DNA of 64,000 bases from Pseudomonas sp. R5(2019) (GTDB taxonomy: Bacteria; Pseudomonadota; Gammaproteobacteria; Pseudomonadales; Pseudomonadaceae), in the NCBI RefSeq assembly GCF_009905435.1, contig NZ_JAAAMT010000016.1:1-64000 (forward strand). The letters are read 5' to 3'. The notes beneath the pieces were generated by a model. That model was not told the origin of the DNA and did no database searches. It saw only the letters and a list, made by a program, of their open reading frames with translations. Positions within the stretch are counted from its first letter, which is position 1. The number at the start of each line of letters is the position of its first letter. Of the stretch, positions 20,771 to 29,895 are shown one piece after another. The position numbers and the translations under genes were made by a program.

Positions 20771-21223
20771 ATGGCTCGAGTTCGCCACAAACGCAAGCCG
20801 GTCGCCGAGATGAACGTGGTGCCATACATCGACGTGATGTTGGTACTGCTGGTCATCTTCATGGTGACCGCACCGATGCTCAATCAGGGCGTGAAGGTTG
20901 ATCTGCCCAAGGTTTCCAGCGAAGCCTTGCCGCAGGACAACAACGTCCAGATCCTGACCATCTCGATCAAGGCCGACAAGACCTACTTCTGGAACCTTGG
21001 CAGCGAAGTCGATACCGACAAGCAGATGGACAAGGCCATGACCCTGCCGCAGATGACGGGCGCAGTGACCAAGATCATTGCTGCCGGTCGCGACCAGGGC
21101 AAGCAGACCCAGGTGTTCATTCGCGGTGACAAGTCCGTCGACTATGGCGCTGTGATGGGTGCAATGGGCGGGTTGCAGAAGGCGGGTGTCGGCAATGTTG
21201 GCTTGATTACCGAGGCGCCGTGA
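20771..21223 (+). CDS. tolR: Tol-Pal proton-channel subunit TolR
   Basis: This 150-residue protein has one membrane helix containing the proton-carrying aspartate (PYIDVMLVLLVIFMV) and a periplasmic domain. The true ATG is at 20771 (MARVRHKRK), with the AGCAGG ribosome site in the preceding gap; a longer frame overlapping tolQ is not needed. Its TGA overlaps the tolA start. Confidence 0.96.
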   Translation: MARVRHKRKPVAEMNVVPYIDVMLVLLVIFMVTAPMLNQGVKVDLPKVSSEALPQDNNVQILTISIKADKTYFWNLGSEVDTDKQMDKAMTLPQMTGAVTKIIAAGRDQGKQTQVFIRGDKSVDYGAVMGAMGGLQKAGVGNVGLITEAP

Positions 21224-22338
21224 TGCAACAGCGAGAGCCATCCGCCTCGGAAAGCTATTTCTGGCCCAGTGTCTGGGCCATCGCGCTGCACGTACTGGTG
21301 TTCGGCCTGCTGTTTGTCAGCTTCGCCATGACCCCGGAATTGCCGCCGTCCAAGCCTATCGTCCAGGCGACACTGTACCAGTTGAAATCGAAAAGCCAGG
21401 CCACTACCCAGACCAATCAGAAGATTGCCGGGGAAGCGAAGAAAACCGCTTCGCGCCAGACTGAAGTCGAGCAGATGGAGCAGAAAAAGGTCGAGCAGCA
21501 AAAGCAGGAAGCGGTGAAGGCTGCGGAACAAAAGAAAGAAGAAGCGGCTCAAAAGGCCGAAGAAGCGAAAAAGGCTGACGAAGCGAAAAAGGCTGACGAA
21601 GCGAAAAAGACCGAGGCAGCGAAGGCCGAAGCAGCGAAGGCTGATGAAGCCAAGAAAGCTGACGAGGCCAAGAAAGCCGATGCAGCCAAAAAGGCCGAAG
21701 AGAAACAATTGGCTGATATAGCCAAGAAGAAGGCCGAAGAAGAGGCGAAGAAAAAAGCCGAAGAGGAAGCCAAGAAGCAGGCTGCCGAGGAGGCCAAGAA
21801 AAAGGCCGCCGAGGACGCCAAGAAGAAGGTTGCCGAAGACGCCAAGAAAGCCGCCGTAGCCGAAGAAGCGAAGAAAAAAGCCGCTGAGGATGCGAAGAAG
21901 AAGGCGGCTGCCGATGCTGCCAAGAAAAAGGCAACGGAAGCTGCACGCAAGGCTGCCGAGGACAAGAAAGCCCAGGCGCTGGCTGAACTGCTGTCGGATA
22001 CCACTGAGCGTCAACAGGCCTTGGCCGATGAGCGTGGTGATCAGGTAGCGGGTGACTTCGACGATCTGATTCGTGCCCGTGCTGCTGAAGGTTGGGCTCG
22101 CCCACCGTCGGCGCGCAAGAACATGACGGTCGTGTTGCAGATCGGCATGCTGCCTGACGGCACCATTACCAGCGTGAGCGTTGCACGCTCCAGCGGTGAT
22201 GCGCCTTTCGATAATTCGGCAGTCGCGGCGGTCAAGAACATTGGTCGTTTAACAGAAATGCAGGGCCTGAAACCGAGCGAGTTCAATCCCTATCGTTCAT
22301 TCAAGATGACATTCACACCTGAGGATCTAGCCTTGTGA
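21223..22338 (+). CDS. tolA: Tol-Pal energy-transducing protein TolA
   Basis: The 371-residue protein has an N-terminal membrane helix (about residues 15-34), a very long Lys/Ala/Glu-rich helical domain II (about 60-250) spanning the periplasm, and a globular C-terminal domain III that contacts TolB, Pal and filamentous-phage proteins. GTG at 21220 is a possible alternative start. The highly repetitive central coding sequence makes the reverse strand look like a Leu/Phe-rich protein, which is an artefact. Confidence 0.96.
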   Translation: MQQREPSASESYFWPSVWAIALHVLVFGLLFVSFAMTPELPPSKPIVQATLYQLKSKSQATTQTNQKIAGEAKKTASRQTEVEQMEQKKVEQQKQEAVKAAEQKKEEAAQKAEEAKKADEAKKADEAKKTEAAKAEAAKADEAKKADEAKKADAAKKAEEKQLADIAKKKAEEEAKKKAEEEAKKQAAEEAKKKAAEDAKKKVAEDAKKAAVAEEAKKKAAEDAKKKAAADAAKKKATEAARKAAEDKKAQALAELLSDTTERQQALADERGDQVAGDFDDLIRARAAEGWARPPSARKNMTVVLQIGMLPDGTITSVSVARSSGDAPFDNSAVAAVKNIGRLTEMQGLKPSEFNPYRSFKMTFTPEDLAL

Positions 22339-23636
22339 TTAACATTCTTCGAGGACTGCTGGTCGTTCTCTGCTGCACAGCGGGAATGGTTGTTGCGGAA
22401 GAAAAGAACATCCTGGTCACCAGTGGCAGCGACCGCGCCACGCCTATCGCCGTCGTTCCATTCGGCTTGCAGGGCGGCAGTGTACTGCCTGAAGACATGG
22501 CGGAAATCATCGGTAATGACCTGCGTAACTCAGGCTATTACTCGCCGATTCCAAAGCAGAACATGATTAGCCAGCCGACCCAGGCCAGCGAAGTCATCTT
22601 CCGTGACTGGCAGGCGCTGGGCGCGCAATACGTCATGGTCGGCAGCATCACGCCAGCCGGCGGGCGCCTGCAGGTTCAGTACGCACTGTTCAACGTTGCC
22701 ACCCAGCAGCAAGTGCTGACCGGCAGCGTTTCGGGCAGCACTGACCAGTTGCGCGACATGTCGCACTTCATTGCCGACCAGTCGTTCGAAAAACTCACCG
22801 GCATCAAGGGCGCTTTCTCTACCCGCATGCTCTATGTGACGGCCGAGCGCTTCTCCACCAACAGCACCCGTTACACGCTGCAACGGTCGGACTACGACGG
22901 TGCTCGTGCGGTGACCCTGCTGCAGTCGCGTGAGCCGATCCTGTCGCCGCGTTTTGCACCGGATGGCAAGCGCATTGCCTATGTGTCGTTCGAGCAGAAA
23001 CGCCCGCGTATCTTCGTGCAACACATTGACACCGGTCGTCGCGAGCAAATCACCAACTTCGAAGGCCTGAACGGTGCACCGGCATTCTCGCCGGACGGCA
23101 GCCGCCTGGCGTTCGTGCTGTCCAAGGATGGCAACCCGGAAATCTACGTGATGAGCCTGGGTTCGCGTCAGCTGACCCGCGTCACCAACAGCCCGGCAAT
23201 CGATACCGAACCGTTCTGGGGCAAGGATGGTTCGACCATCTACTTCACCTCTGATCGTGGCGGCAAGCCTCAAATCTACAAAACCAGTGTGGGTGGCGGT
23301 GGTGCCGAGCGCGTAACTTTCATTGGTAACTACAACGCCAACCCTAAGTTGTCGGCTGATGAAAAGACACTTGTCATGATTCACCGTCAGGATGGCTTCA
23401 CCAACTTCAAGGTGGCAGCTCAGGATTTGCAACGCGGAAGCGTAAAGATCCTCACAGAGACCAGTCTTGATGAGTCGCCTACTGTCGCGCCCAACGGCAC
23501 CATGCTAATCTACGCCACCCGCCAGCAGGGCCGGGGAGTCTTGATGCTCGTATCCCTAAATGGGCGAGTTAGGCTCCCGCTTCCTACCGCTCAAGGCGAA
23601 GTCAGAGAACCGTCCTGGTCCCCTTACCTGAACTGA
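22335..23636 (+). CDS. tolB: Tol-Pal beta-propeller protein TolB
   Basis: The 433-residue periplasmic precursor starts at GTG, overlapping tolA by four bases. A signal peptide ends near VVAEE. An N-terminal domain is followed by a six-bladed propeller with repeated [23 protein letters not shown] motifs. TolB moves between Pal and OmpA-like proteins to regulate outer-membrane tethering. Confidence 0.96.
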   Translation: MINILRGLLVVLCCTAGMVVAEEKNILVTSGSDRATPIAVVPFGLQGGSVLPEDMAEIIGNDLRNSGYYSPIPKQNMISQPTQASEVIFRDWQALGAQYVMVGSITPAGGRLQVQYALFNVATQQQVLTGSVSGSTDQLRDMSHFIADQSFEKLTGIKGAFSTRMLYVTAERFSTNSTRYTLQRSDYDGARAVTLLQSREPILSPRFAPDGKRIAYVSFEQKRPRIFVQHIDTGRREQITNFEGLNGAPAFSPDGSRLAFVLSKDGNPEIYVMSLGSRQLTRVTNSPAIDTEPFWGKDGSTIYFTSDRGGKPQIYKTSVGGGGAERVTFIGNYNANPKLSADEKTLVMIHRQDGFTNFKVAAQDLQRGSVKILTETSLDESPTVAPNGTMLIYATRQQGRGVLMLVSLNGRVRLPLPTAQGEVREPSWSPYLN

Positions 23637-23690
23637 TGCGGCGAGTTGTACGTTTTACTTAACACACTGGGGTTCATTAGGAGTTTCACG

Positions 23691-24191
23691 ATGGAAATGC
23701 TGAAGTTTGGTAAGTTTGCTGCGCTGGCTCTGGCCATGGCTGTAGCTGTAGGTTGCTCCTCCAAGGGCGGCGACAACGCTGGTGAAGGCGCTGCAGTCGA
23801 TCCTAACGCTGGCTACGGTGCAAACACCGGCGCCGTCGATGGCAGCCTGAGCGAAGAAGCTGCTCTGCGCGCAATCACCACCTTCTACTTCGAATACGAC
23901 AGCTCGGACCTGAAGCCAGAAGCCATGCGCGCTCTGGACGTTCACGGCAAGGATCTGAAAGGCAACGGCGCTCGCGTCGTGCTGGAAGGCAACACCGACG
24001 AGCGCGGTACTCGCGAGTACAACATGGCACTGGGCGAGCGTCGTGCGAAAGCCGTTCAACGCTACCTGGTACTGCAAGGCGTTTCGCCTGCTCAGCTGGA
24101 ACTGGTTTCCTACGGCGAAGAGCGTCCAGTTGCTACCGGCAACGACGATCAGTCCTGGGGTCAAAACCGTCGCGTCGAACTGCGTAAGTAA
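23691..24191 (+). CDS. pal: Peptidoglycan-associated lipoprotein Pal (OprL)
   Basis: The 166-residue lipoprotein has its lipidated cysteine at position 22 (AVGCSS) and an OmpA-like C-terminal domain with the peptidoglycan-binding motif [19 protein letters not shown]. It anchors the outer membrane to the wall. In Pseudomonas this protein is called OprL. TAGGAG precedes the ATG at 23691. Confidence 0.97.
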   Translation: MEMLKFGKFAALALAMAVAVGCSSKGGDNAGEGAAVDPNAGYGANTGAVDGSLSEEAALRAITTFYFEYDSSDLKPEAMRALDVHGKDLKGNGARVVLEGNTDERGTREYNMALGERRAKAVQRYLVLQGVSPAQLELVSYGEERPVATGNDDQSWGQNRRVELRK

Positions 24192-24197
24192 TTCGAT

Positions 24198-25025
24198 ATG
24201 CGAACGTGCCGTCGTGCTGTAACTGTTTTGGCTCTCACCCTGCCTTTGCTGGCATGGGCTGAGGTTCCTGTGGTCGATGACAGCAACGCCGGTGGCTATG
24301 ACACCGGTGGTAGTAGTTATCCGCCTTCGGGTTACGGTACGAACGGCGCCTACGCCGGGGGAGGGGTTTCGACCCCGACCTCGTCGCAGGGTCAGCTGTT
24401 CTTGCAACTGCAGCAGATGCAGGAGCAGATCGAGCGGCAGCAGGACAAGATTGAAGTCCTGCAAAACGAAGTGTCGCGCATCAAGCAAGAGAGCCTGGAG
24501 CGTTATCAGGACCTTGATCGGCGCATTGGAAGCGGCGGTGCACCTGCACCGGCAGCAACCGAGAATTCTCCAGCCGGTGGCGATATCAACGCCGCCGGTA
24601 CCCCTGTAGCTCCGGCCGGCCAAGCGGCAGCCAGCAGCGAACCGGGCGATCCGGCGAAGGAAAAGCTCTACTATGATGCTGCCTTCGACCTGATCAAGGC
24701 CAAAGACTTCGACAAGGCCAGCCAGGCGTTCAACGCCTTCCTGCGCAAGTACCCGAACAGCCAGTATGCGGGCAATGCCCAGTATTGGTTGGGTGAAGTG
24801 AACCTGGCCAAGGGTGACCTGCAGGGCGCTGGCCAGGCGTTTGCCAAAGTCAGCCAGCTGTACCCCAAGCACAACAAAGTGCCTGATTCGCTGTACAAGC
24901 TGGCCGATGTCGAGCGTCGCCTCGGTCGCATGGACAAGGTCAAAGGTATTTTGCAGCAGATTGTGAGCCAATATCCGGGCACTTCCGCTGCCCAGTTGGC
25001 GCAGCGGGATCTGCAGCGCCTCTGA
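24198..25025 (+). CDS. cpoB: Cell-division coordinator CpoB (YbgF)
   Basis: The 275-residue periplasmic protein has a signal peptide cleaved near LAWA, a coiled coil (about residues 65-110), a Pro/Ala-rich linker, and C-terminal TPR repeats (DAAFDLIKAKDFDKASQAF onwards). CpoB links peptidoglycan synthesis to Tol-driven constriction. It starts six bases after pal, and a terminator follows. Confidence 0.95.
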   Translation: MRTCRRAVTVLALTLPLLAWAEVPVVDDSNAGGYDTGGSSYPPSGYGTNGAYAGGGVSTPTSSQGQLFLQLQQMQEQIERQQDKIEVLQNEVSRIKQESLERYQDLDRRIGSGGAPAPAATENSPAGGDINAAGTPVAPAGQAAASSEPGDPAKEKLYYDAAFDLIKAKDFDKASQAFNAFLRKYPNSQYAGNAQYWLGEVNLAKGDLQGAGQAFAKVSQLYPKHNKVPDSLYKLADVERRLGRMDKVKGILQQIVSQYPGTSAAQLAQRDLQRL

Positions 25026-25045
25026 TCTCAGGGCCTGGATGTGAA

Positions 25046-25072
25046 GAAACCCGCGCTTGTCGCGGGTTTTTT
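25046..25072 (+). terminator. Terminator of the tol-pal operon
   Basis: AAACCCGCG and CGCGGGTTT pair around CTTGT and are followed by a T-run, 20 bases after cpoB. Confidence 0.9.
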
Positions 25073-25188
25073 CGTTAGAATCTTGGCCCTTTTATTGAAA
25101 TACGCTTTTCTGAACTGCGCGATGCCGAGTCCAGAAAGGTGCCTGACGGAGGCGGACGGCCTGTTTAGCTGTCTCGCCCGTGGCGACT

Positions 25189-25836
25189 ATGCAAGACACA
25201 TTACGTATTACCGAAGTTTTTTACTCGTTGCAGGGTGAAACGCGCACTGCTGGCCTGCCCACGGTGTTTGTTCGCCTGACCGGCTGCCCACTGCGCTGCC
25301 AGTACTGCGATAGCGCCTATGCCTTCAGCGGCGGCACCACCCGCACCCTCGACTCCATTCTTGAGCAGGTGGCTGGCTTTCGTCCGCGCTATGTGTGCGT
25401 GACCGGTGGCGAGCCGCTGGCGCAACCCAATGCCATCCCCCTGCTCAAGCAACTGTGCGACGCCGGCTATGAGGTCTCCGTCGAGACCAGTGGTGCGCTG
25501 GATATTTCTGCGGTCGACACCCGGGTCAGCCGCGTTCTCGATCTCAAGACTCCGGGCTCCAAAGAAGTGGCGCGCAACCGCTATGAAAATATCGGTTTGC
25601 TGACACGCAATGATCAGGTCAAGTTTGTTCTCTGTTCTCGGGAAGACTACGACTGGGCCGTTTCCAAGCTCATCGAGTATCGCCTGGATGAGCGGGCGGG
25701 TGAGGTGTTGTTCTCGCCGAGCCACCACGAGTTGCGGGCTACCGATCTGGCGGACTGGATCGTTGCCGACAACCTGCCGGTGCGTCTGCAGATGCAACTG
25801 CATAAATTGCTTTGGAACGATGAGCCAGGGCGTTGA
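25189..25836 (+). CDS. queE: 7-carboxy-7-deazaguanine synthase (radical SAM)
   Basis: The 215-residue radical SAM enzyme converts 6-carboxy-tetrahydropterin to 7-carboxy-7-deazaguanine in queuosine synthesis. The iron-sulfur motif is in [10 protein letters not shown], and VTGGEP is the SAM-binding GGE. I use ATG 25189 ([10 protein letters not shown]); GTG at 25180 adds three residues. The P. aeruginosa gene likewise lies between cpoB and queC. Confidence 0.95.
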   Translation: MQDTLRITEVFYSLQGETRTAGLPTVFVRLTGCPLRCQYCDSAYAFSGGTTRTLDSILEQVAGFRPRYVCVTGGEPLAQPNAIPLLKQLCDAGYEVSVETSGALDISAVDTRVSRVLDLKTPGSKEVARNRYENIGLLTRNDQVKFVLCSREDYDWAVSKLIEYRLDERAGEVLFSPSHHELRATDLADWIVADNLPVRLQMQLHKLLWNDEPGR

Positions 25837-25837
25837 A

Positions 25838-26527
25838 ATGAGTGATCAAGCAATGAGCGAAAAACGCGCGGTAATTCTGTTGTCCGGTGGCCTGGACTCG
25901 GCCACCGTGGTTGCCATGGCCAAGGCCGACGGTTATAGCTGCTACACCATGAGTTTCGACTACGGCCAGCGCCATCGTGCCGAGCTGGATGCGGCCGCTC
26001 GCGTCGCTCGAGACCTGGGTGTGGTCGAGCACAAGGTCATAGGCTTGAACCTCAACGGCATTGGCGGCTCCGCCTTGACGGACACCTCTATCGACGTCCC
26101 CGAGGCGCCGAGCGAAGGCATACCGGTCACATACGTACCTGCGCGCAATACTGTCTTCCTGTCTCTTGCGCTGGGGTGGGCAGAAGTGCTTGAAGCTCGG
26201 GATATCTTTATCGGCGTCAACGCCGTGGATTATTCCGGATACCCGGATTGCCGCCCGGAATTCGTCGAGGCCTTCGAGCGCATGGCCAACCTGGCCACCA
26301 AGGCGGGCGTAGAGGGCAACGGCTTCCGCATCCAGGCGCCGCTGCAAAACCTGAGCAAGGCCGACATCGTCAAGGCTGGCATCGCTCGCGGCGTGGATTA
26401 CAGCCTGACGGTCTCGTGCTACCAGGCAGACGATCAAGGCCGTGCCTGTGGCAAGTGCGACAGCTGCCGTCTGCGCGCAGAGGGTTTTGCTGCGGCCGGT
26501 GTCAGCGACCCAACGAGATATTTCTGA
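25838..26527 (+). CDS. queC: 7-cyano-7-deazaguanine synthase
   Basis: The 229-residue ATP-dependent enzyme makes preQ0 from the QueE product. The PP-loop is [10 protein letters not shown] and the zinc-binding cysteines are in SCYQ and CGKCDSC. It begins one base after queE ends. A second ATG at 25853 gives 224 residues, closer to the P. aeruginosa protein, so the exact start is uncertain. Confidence 0.95.
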   Translation: MSDQAMSEKRAVILLSGGLDSATVVAMAKADGYSCYTMSFDYGQRHRAELDAAARVARDLGVVEHKVIGLNLNGIGGSALTDTSIDVPEAPSEGIPVTYVPARNTVFLSLALGWAEVLEARDIFIGVNAVDYSGYPDCRPEFVEAFERMANLATKAGVEGNGFRIQAPLQNLSKADIVKAGIARGVDYSLTVSCYQADDQGRACGKCDSCRLRAEGFAAAGVSDPTRYF

Positions 26528-26546
26528 AATATTTTTCTGATAGGTG

Positions 26547-26574
26547 TTGAATTCCCGTTAGAAATCAGTATTAT
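26547..26574 (+). promoter_or_regulatory. Sigma-70 promoter of tRNA-Lys
   Basis: TTGAAT, a 16-base spacer and TATTAT end 14 bases before the mature tRNA. Confidence 0.7.
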
Positions 26575-26588
26575 ACGCACCACTTCCG

Positions 26589-26664
26589 GGGTCGTTAGCT
26601 CAGTTGGTAGAGCAGTTGGCTTTTAACCAATTGGTCGTAGGTTCGAATCCTACACGACCCACCA
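26589..26664 (+). tRNA. tRNA-Lys (TTT)
   Basis: A 76-base cloverleaf with anticodon TTT and an encoded CCA end. Acceptor stem GGGTCGT pairs with ACGACCC. It has its own promoter and a terminator, and an accessory helicase gene lies just downstream. Confidence 0.97.
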
Positions 26665-26677
26665 TATGATTCATCAA

Positions 26678-26718
26678 GAAAGCCGCCTTCTAGTTAAATG
26701 CTAGACAGCGGCTTTTTT
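26678..26718 (+). terminator. Terminator after tRNA-Lys
   Basis: AAGCCGC and GCGGCTT pair, with a second inner pairing TCTAG/CTAGA, followed by six T. Confidence 0.8.
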
Positions 26719-26775
26719 GTTGTCCGTCGCTTTCGGGGTAACTTTGCACGTAGGGCTTGTTGGCTCTCTGTCTAT

Positions 26776-28236
26776 TCAGTCGCCTGAGGCGCAGGTGCGA
26801 GCATCGACATAGGCCTGCATGACGGATATGACCATTGAATTGAGTGCCAGGATTTTGGTTGCTCGAGTAACCGCAACATAGAGCAGATTCAGTTCATCGT
26901 TTCTCCTGGCTTTATCCATGCCAGGGGAAAGTGGATCGGTAGTGAAGTCGTCGTAAAGGCTGACGAAGTCCCATTCCAGGCCTTTGGCTTTGTGTCCGGT
27001 GGTGAGTGTGACCGTTGCATCCAGTTCGTTATCCACCGTGCGAGATCGGAGTGTCAGAATCCGCTTTGGCAGATCTCTATAGGAGGAAATGATCTTGATT
27101 GACCGCAGCATTTCACTGTCCTGGCTGGCCTCGGCGATTTCGACGTATTGGTTGAAATCGCGGTAGTCGCGCAACAGCTTGCGATTCTGCACCTCCTGGT
27201 TTCTGCCGCGGCTGAGCAAATACAGATCTTCAAGCTCCCTTAGTGAATAGCTGTCGATACCTCCCACCCAAAAAATCCTGGGTTCGTTGATGACCTGCGC
27301 AAGTGCGTTCTCGATCACCCCGATGACGGTCCGATGGATGAAGGTGCGATGCCCAAGCTCTTCGGGTAACGCACGTTTGACCCTGGTATTTGGCCCCAGC
27401 CCCTGGAGTTTTCGTGGTTCCCCTTTGTAGGAAAGAATGATGTTGGCCACGTGGGCGACTGCAGGGCCAAAGCGAAAGCTCTGGGTCAGGTAATGTCGCT
27501 CGGCATCAGCCATCCAATCGCTGTTCAATGCGTCTTCAGCTCCACGAAACCGATAAATCTGCTGGTGTGGATCCCCGACTGTCACTTTCGTAATACGCTG
27601 GATTCTCACGAGGTCTGCAATCACAGGGTTCACGTCCTGGCCTTCGTCCAAAAGTACTCCCTCAAATCTATGGCTCAGATCTGGCTTGCTCAATTGATAC
27701 AGTTTCAGATAGCCATCGTGAGTGATGGGCATGCCTGAATCCTGTGGGTCAATCATCCTGCTCCAGATGGACTGAGCGGCACCCAGTGCCTGCTGCATGA
27801 AGCGACTTTGTGCAGTGGTGAACACTCGTTGATTCTGGAAGCGAGGGAAATGGGTGCAGTCGATTCCCGGGTCAGCACTGGCCATGAAGTTGTTCAGCGT
27901 GCTGAGCACATCGCGGGCCAGTTCCCAGTTTTGAGTGTTGATCACTCGTGCAATATCGGTGAGCCGCAGATTGTTGACCTGTTTGGCGGTGTACAGGCTG
28001 CCGTACTTCCCATAGGCAAGGCCGTGGGCGGTTTTGCAGACCACATTGCGAGGGAATTTGCCTTTGGCGGCCATTTCAACGGATTTGTTGTAGCAGAGGT
28101 ACAGCAGCTTCATTGAAGCATGATGGCGTGCGTAGCCCACCAGCGTGGTCGTCTTCCCGGTGCCGGCAAACGCCTGGATCAGAAGTTTTTCGGCTGTGGA
28201 TTCAATGACGGGCTGCTGTTCTTCGGTCCACTGCAT
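26776..28236 (-). CDS. UvrD/Rep-like superfamily 1 helicase, FBH1-like
   Basis: The 486-residue protein has the SF1 helicase motifs in order: Walker A AFAGTGKTTT (near residue 25), Walker B-like LLDEGQDVNP, GDPHQQIYRFRGA (motif III), TQSFRFG (IV), TGHKAKGLEWDFV (V) and LLYVAVTRATK (VI). It is shorter than UvrD or Rep and lacks their large 1B/2B insertions, resembling the short helicase related to eukaryotic FBH1. Such enzymes unwind DNA or clear recombinase filaments. AAGGAG precedes the ATG. It interrupts the queC/tRNA-Lys to nadA interval, so it is probably an accessory gene acquired at the tRNA. I saw no second copy of the tRNA end. Confidence 0.85.
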   Translation of the reverse strand: MQWTEEQQPVIESTAEKLLIQAFAGTGKTTTLVGYARHHASMKLLYLCYNKSVEMAAKGKFPRNVVCKTAHGLAYGKYGSLYTAKQVNNLRLTDIARVINTQNWELARDVLSTLNNFMASADPGIDCTHFPRFQNQRVFTTAQSRFMQQALGAAQSIWSRMIDPQDSGMPITHDGYLKLYQLSKPDLSHRFEGVLLDEGQDVNPVIADLVRIQRITKVTVGDPHQQIYRFRGAEDALNSDWMADAERHYLTQSFRFGPAVAHVANIILSYKGEPRKLQGLGPNTRVKRALPEELGHRTFIHRTVIGVIENALAQVINEPRIFWVGGIDSYSLRELEDLYLLSRGRNQEVQNRKLLRDYRDFNQYVEIAEASQDSEMLRSIKIISSYRDLPKRILTLRSRTVDNELDATVTLTTGHKAKGLEWDFVSLYDDFTTDPLSPGMDKARRNDELNLLYVAVTRATKILALNSMVISVMQAYVDARTCASGD

Positions 28237-28566
28237 GTCCAGCTCCTTCGCCTGTTCTTTGAAGCTTCGGGTCCTGTAAAAATGGCACAGGGAAATGCGA
28301 GCAACAAAGTGATGATGCGGTTGGAGGGCGAAAAAAGCCTGAGTTGGGCAAACGGCACCAGGAAGACTGCTTGATAAAAACTAATGATTCTTGTTTCTCC
28401 ATTCCGTTTCACCTACGGTCAAAAAAATCTTTTGAATTCATCCGATTATCTGTAGCCTTCGGCAATTTCGCGGGCCATGTGTCCGCTTGCCTCCACTTAA
28501 CCGGCTCTGCGCGAGCTGGGTGGTATACTCGACTTTCGCGCACAAGCGCCTGCAGGTCTTGCGAAC
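28237..28566. other. Region between helicase and nadA
   Basis: No gene is seen in these 330 bases. An extended -10 element, TG-G-TATACT at 28521-28529, is a plausible nadA promoter. Confidence 0.4.
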
Positions 28567-29625
28567 ATGACGCAAATTTCCGAACGTCTTCTGGTACAAG
28601 CCCACCTCGATGCCAAGCAGCCAAAGCCGCTGACGCCAGAGGAAGAGGCCCATCTACGTTCCGCCATCGCGGCTGAGCTCAAGGCTCAGGACGCGGTGCT
28701 GGTGGCGCACTACTATTGTGACCCTGTCATCCAGGCCCTGGCCGAGGAGACCGGTGGTTGCGTGTCCGACTCGCTGGAAATGGCCCGCTTCGGCAACCAG
28801 CACCCGGCCAAGACCGTGGTGGTAGCCGGTGTGCGCTTCATGGGTGAGACCGCCAAAATTCTCAACCCTGAAAAGCGCGTGCTGATGCCGACCCTGGAAG
28901 CGACCTGTTCGCTGGACCTGGGTTGCCCGGTGGATGAGTTCTCGGCGTTTTGCGATCAGCATCCTGAGCGGACCGTGGTGGTCTATGCCAACACTTCGGC
29001 GGCTGTGAAGGCGCGAGCGGACTGGGTGGTCACGTCCAGCTGTGCGCTGGAAATCGTCGAGAGCCTGATGGACAACGGTGAGAAGATCATCTGGGCGCCG
29101 GACAAGCACCTGGGCCGCTATGTCCAGAAACAGACCGGTGCCGACATGCTGCTGTGGGACGGTGCCTGCATCGTGCACGAAGAGTTCAAGTCACGACAGC
29201 TTGAAGATATGAAGGCCCTGTATCCGGATGCCGCGATTCTGGTTCACCCCGAATCACCCGAGTCGGTGATCGACCTGGCGGATGCGGTTGGCTCTACCAG
29301 TCAGCTGATTGCCGCTGCGCAAACCCTGCCGAACAAGACCTTTATCGTCGCCACTGACCGCGGCATCTTCTACAAGATGCAGCAGCTGTGCCCGGACAAG
29401 GTCTTTATCGAGGCGCCTACGGCCGGTAGCGGCGCATCCTGCCGCAGTTGCGCGCATTGCCCGTGGATGGCCATGAACACGCTGGAACGCACCCTGCAGT
29501 GCCTGCGAGAGGGTACCAACGAGATTTTCGTCGATGCAGCGCTCATCCCCAACGCCATTCGACCGCTCAAGCGCATGCTCGATTTCACGCAGGCTGCGCG
29601 CATGAAGTTGTCCGGCAACGCGTAA
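28567..29625 (+). CDS. nadA: Quinolinate synthase A
   Basis: The 352-residue enzyme condenses iminoaspartate and dihydroxyacetone phosphate to quinolinate for NAD synthesis. The three cluster-ligating cysteines lie in [16 protein letters not shown] and the [10 protein letters not shown] region. The start and length match the P. aeruginosa protein. bepA converges on it from the other strand. Confidence 0.97.
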   Translation: MTQISERLLVQAHLDAKQPKPLTPEEEAHLRSAIAAELKAQDAVLVAHYYCDPVIQALAEETGGCVSDSLEMARFGNQHPAKTVVVAGVRFMGETAKILNPEKRVLMPTLEATCSLDLGCPVDEFSAFCDQHPERTVVVYANTSAAVKARADWVVTSSCALEIVESLMDNGEKIIWAPDKHLGRYVQKQTGADMLLWDGACIVHEEFKSRQLEDMKALYPDAAILVHPESPESVIDLADAVGSTSQLIAAAQTLPNKTFIVATDRGIFYKMQQLCPDKVFIEAPTAGSGASCRSCAHCPWMAMNTLERTLQCLREGTNEIFVDAALIPNAIRPLKRMLDFTQAARMKLSGNA

Positions 29626-29637
29626 AGCCAAATGGAT

Positions 29638-29895
29638 AAAAAAAGCCGCTCTCTGGGAATGATGCCGGTCAGTTAAGGAATTGAACGCTGTAACACCTGT
29701 AGGAGCGGACCCGGCCGCGATGGGCTGCGAAGCGGCCCCGGCGATTCCGAAACCGCCCGCACTCCCAGGGCTTATCGTAGATATCACCGGCCTTGGGGGC
29801 TGCTGCGCAGCCCATCGCGGCCAGGTCCGCTCCTACAAGGGTTGCGTCGTTCTATTCCTTAACTGACCGGCATATTCCCTGGGAGCGGCTTTTTT
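29638..29895. repeat. Nested palindrome: terminator arms around a REP doublet
   Basis: The outer arms 29638-29687 and 29848-29895 are almost perfectly complementary over nearly 50 bases, including an uninterrupted 20-base match (29664-29683 against 29852-29871 by reading) and A/T runs at the ends. Inside, REP copies at 29698-29739 and 29796-29837 face each other. The outer arms could end both nadA and bepA transcripts. The layout looks like a REP doublet placed in the loop of a terminator, or a larger mobile palindrome. Confidence 0.85.

Noticed and set aside
21142..22014. Leu/Phe-rich reverse frame opposite tolA
   Set aside because: It is the complement of TolA's Lys/Ala/Glu repeats.
25073..25188. 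preQ1 riboswitch ahead of queE/queC
   Set aside because: I looked for a preQ1-type hairpin with an A-rich tail near the ribosome site and found none.
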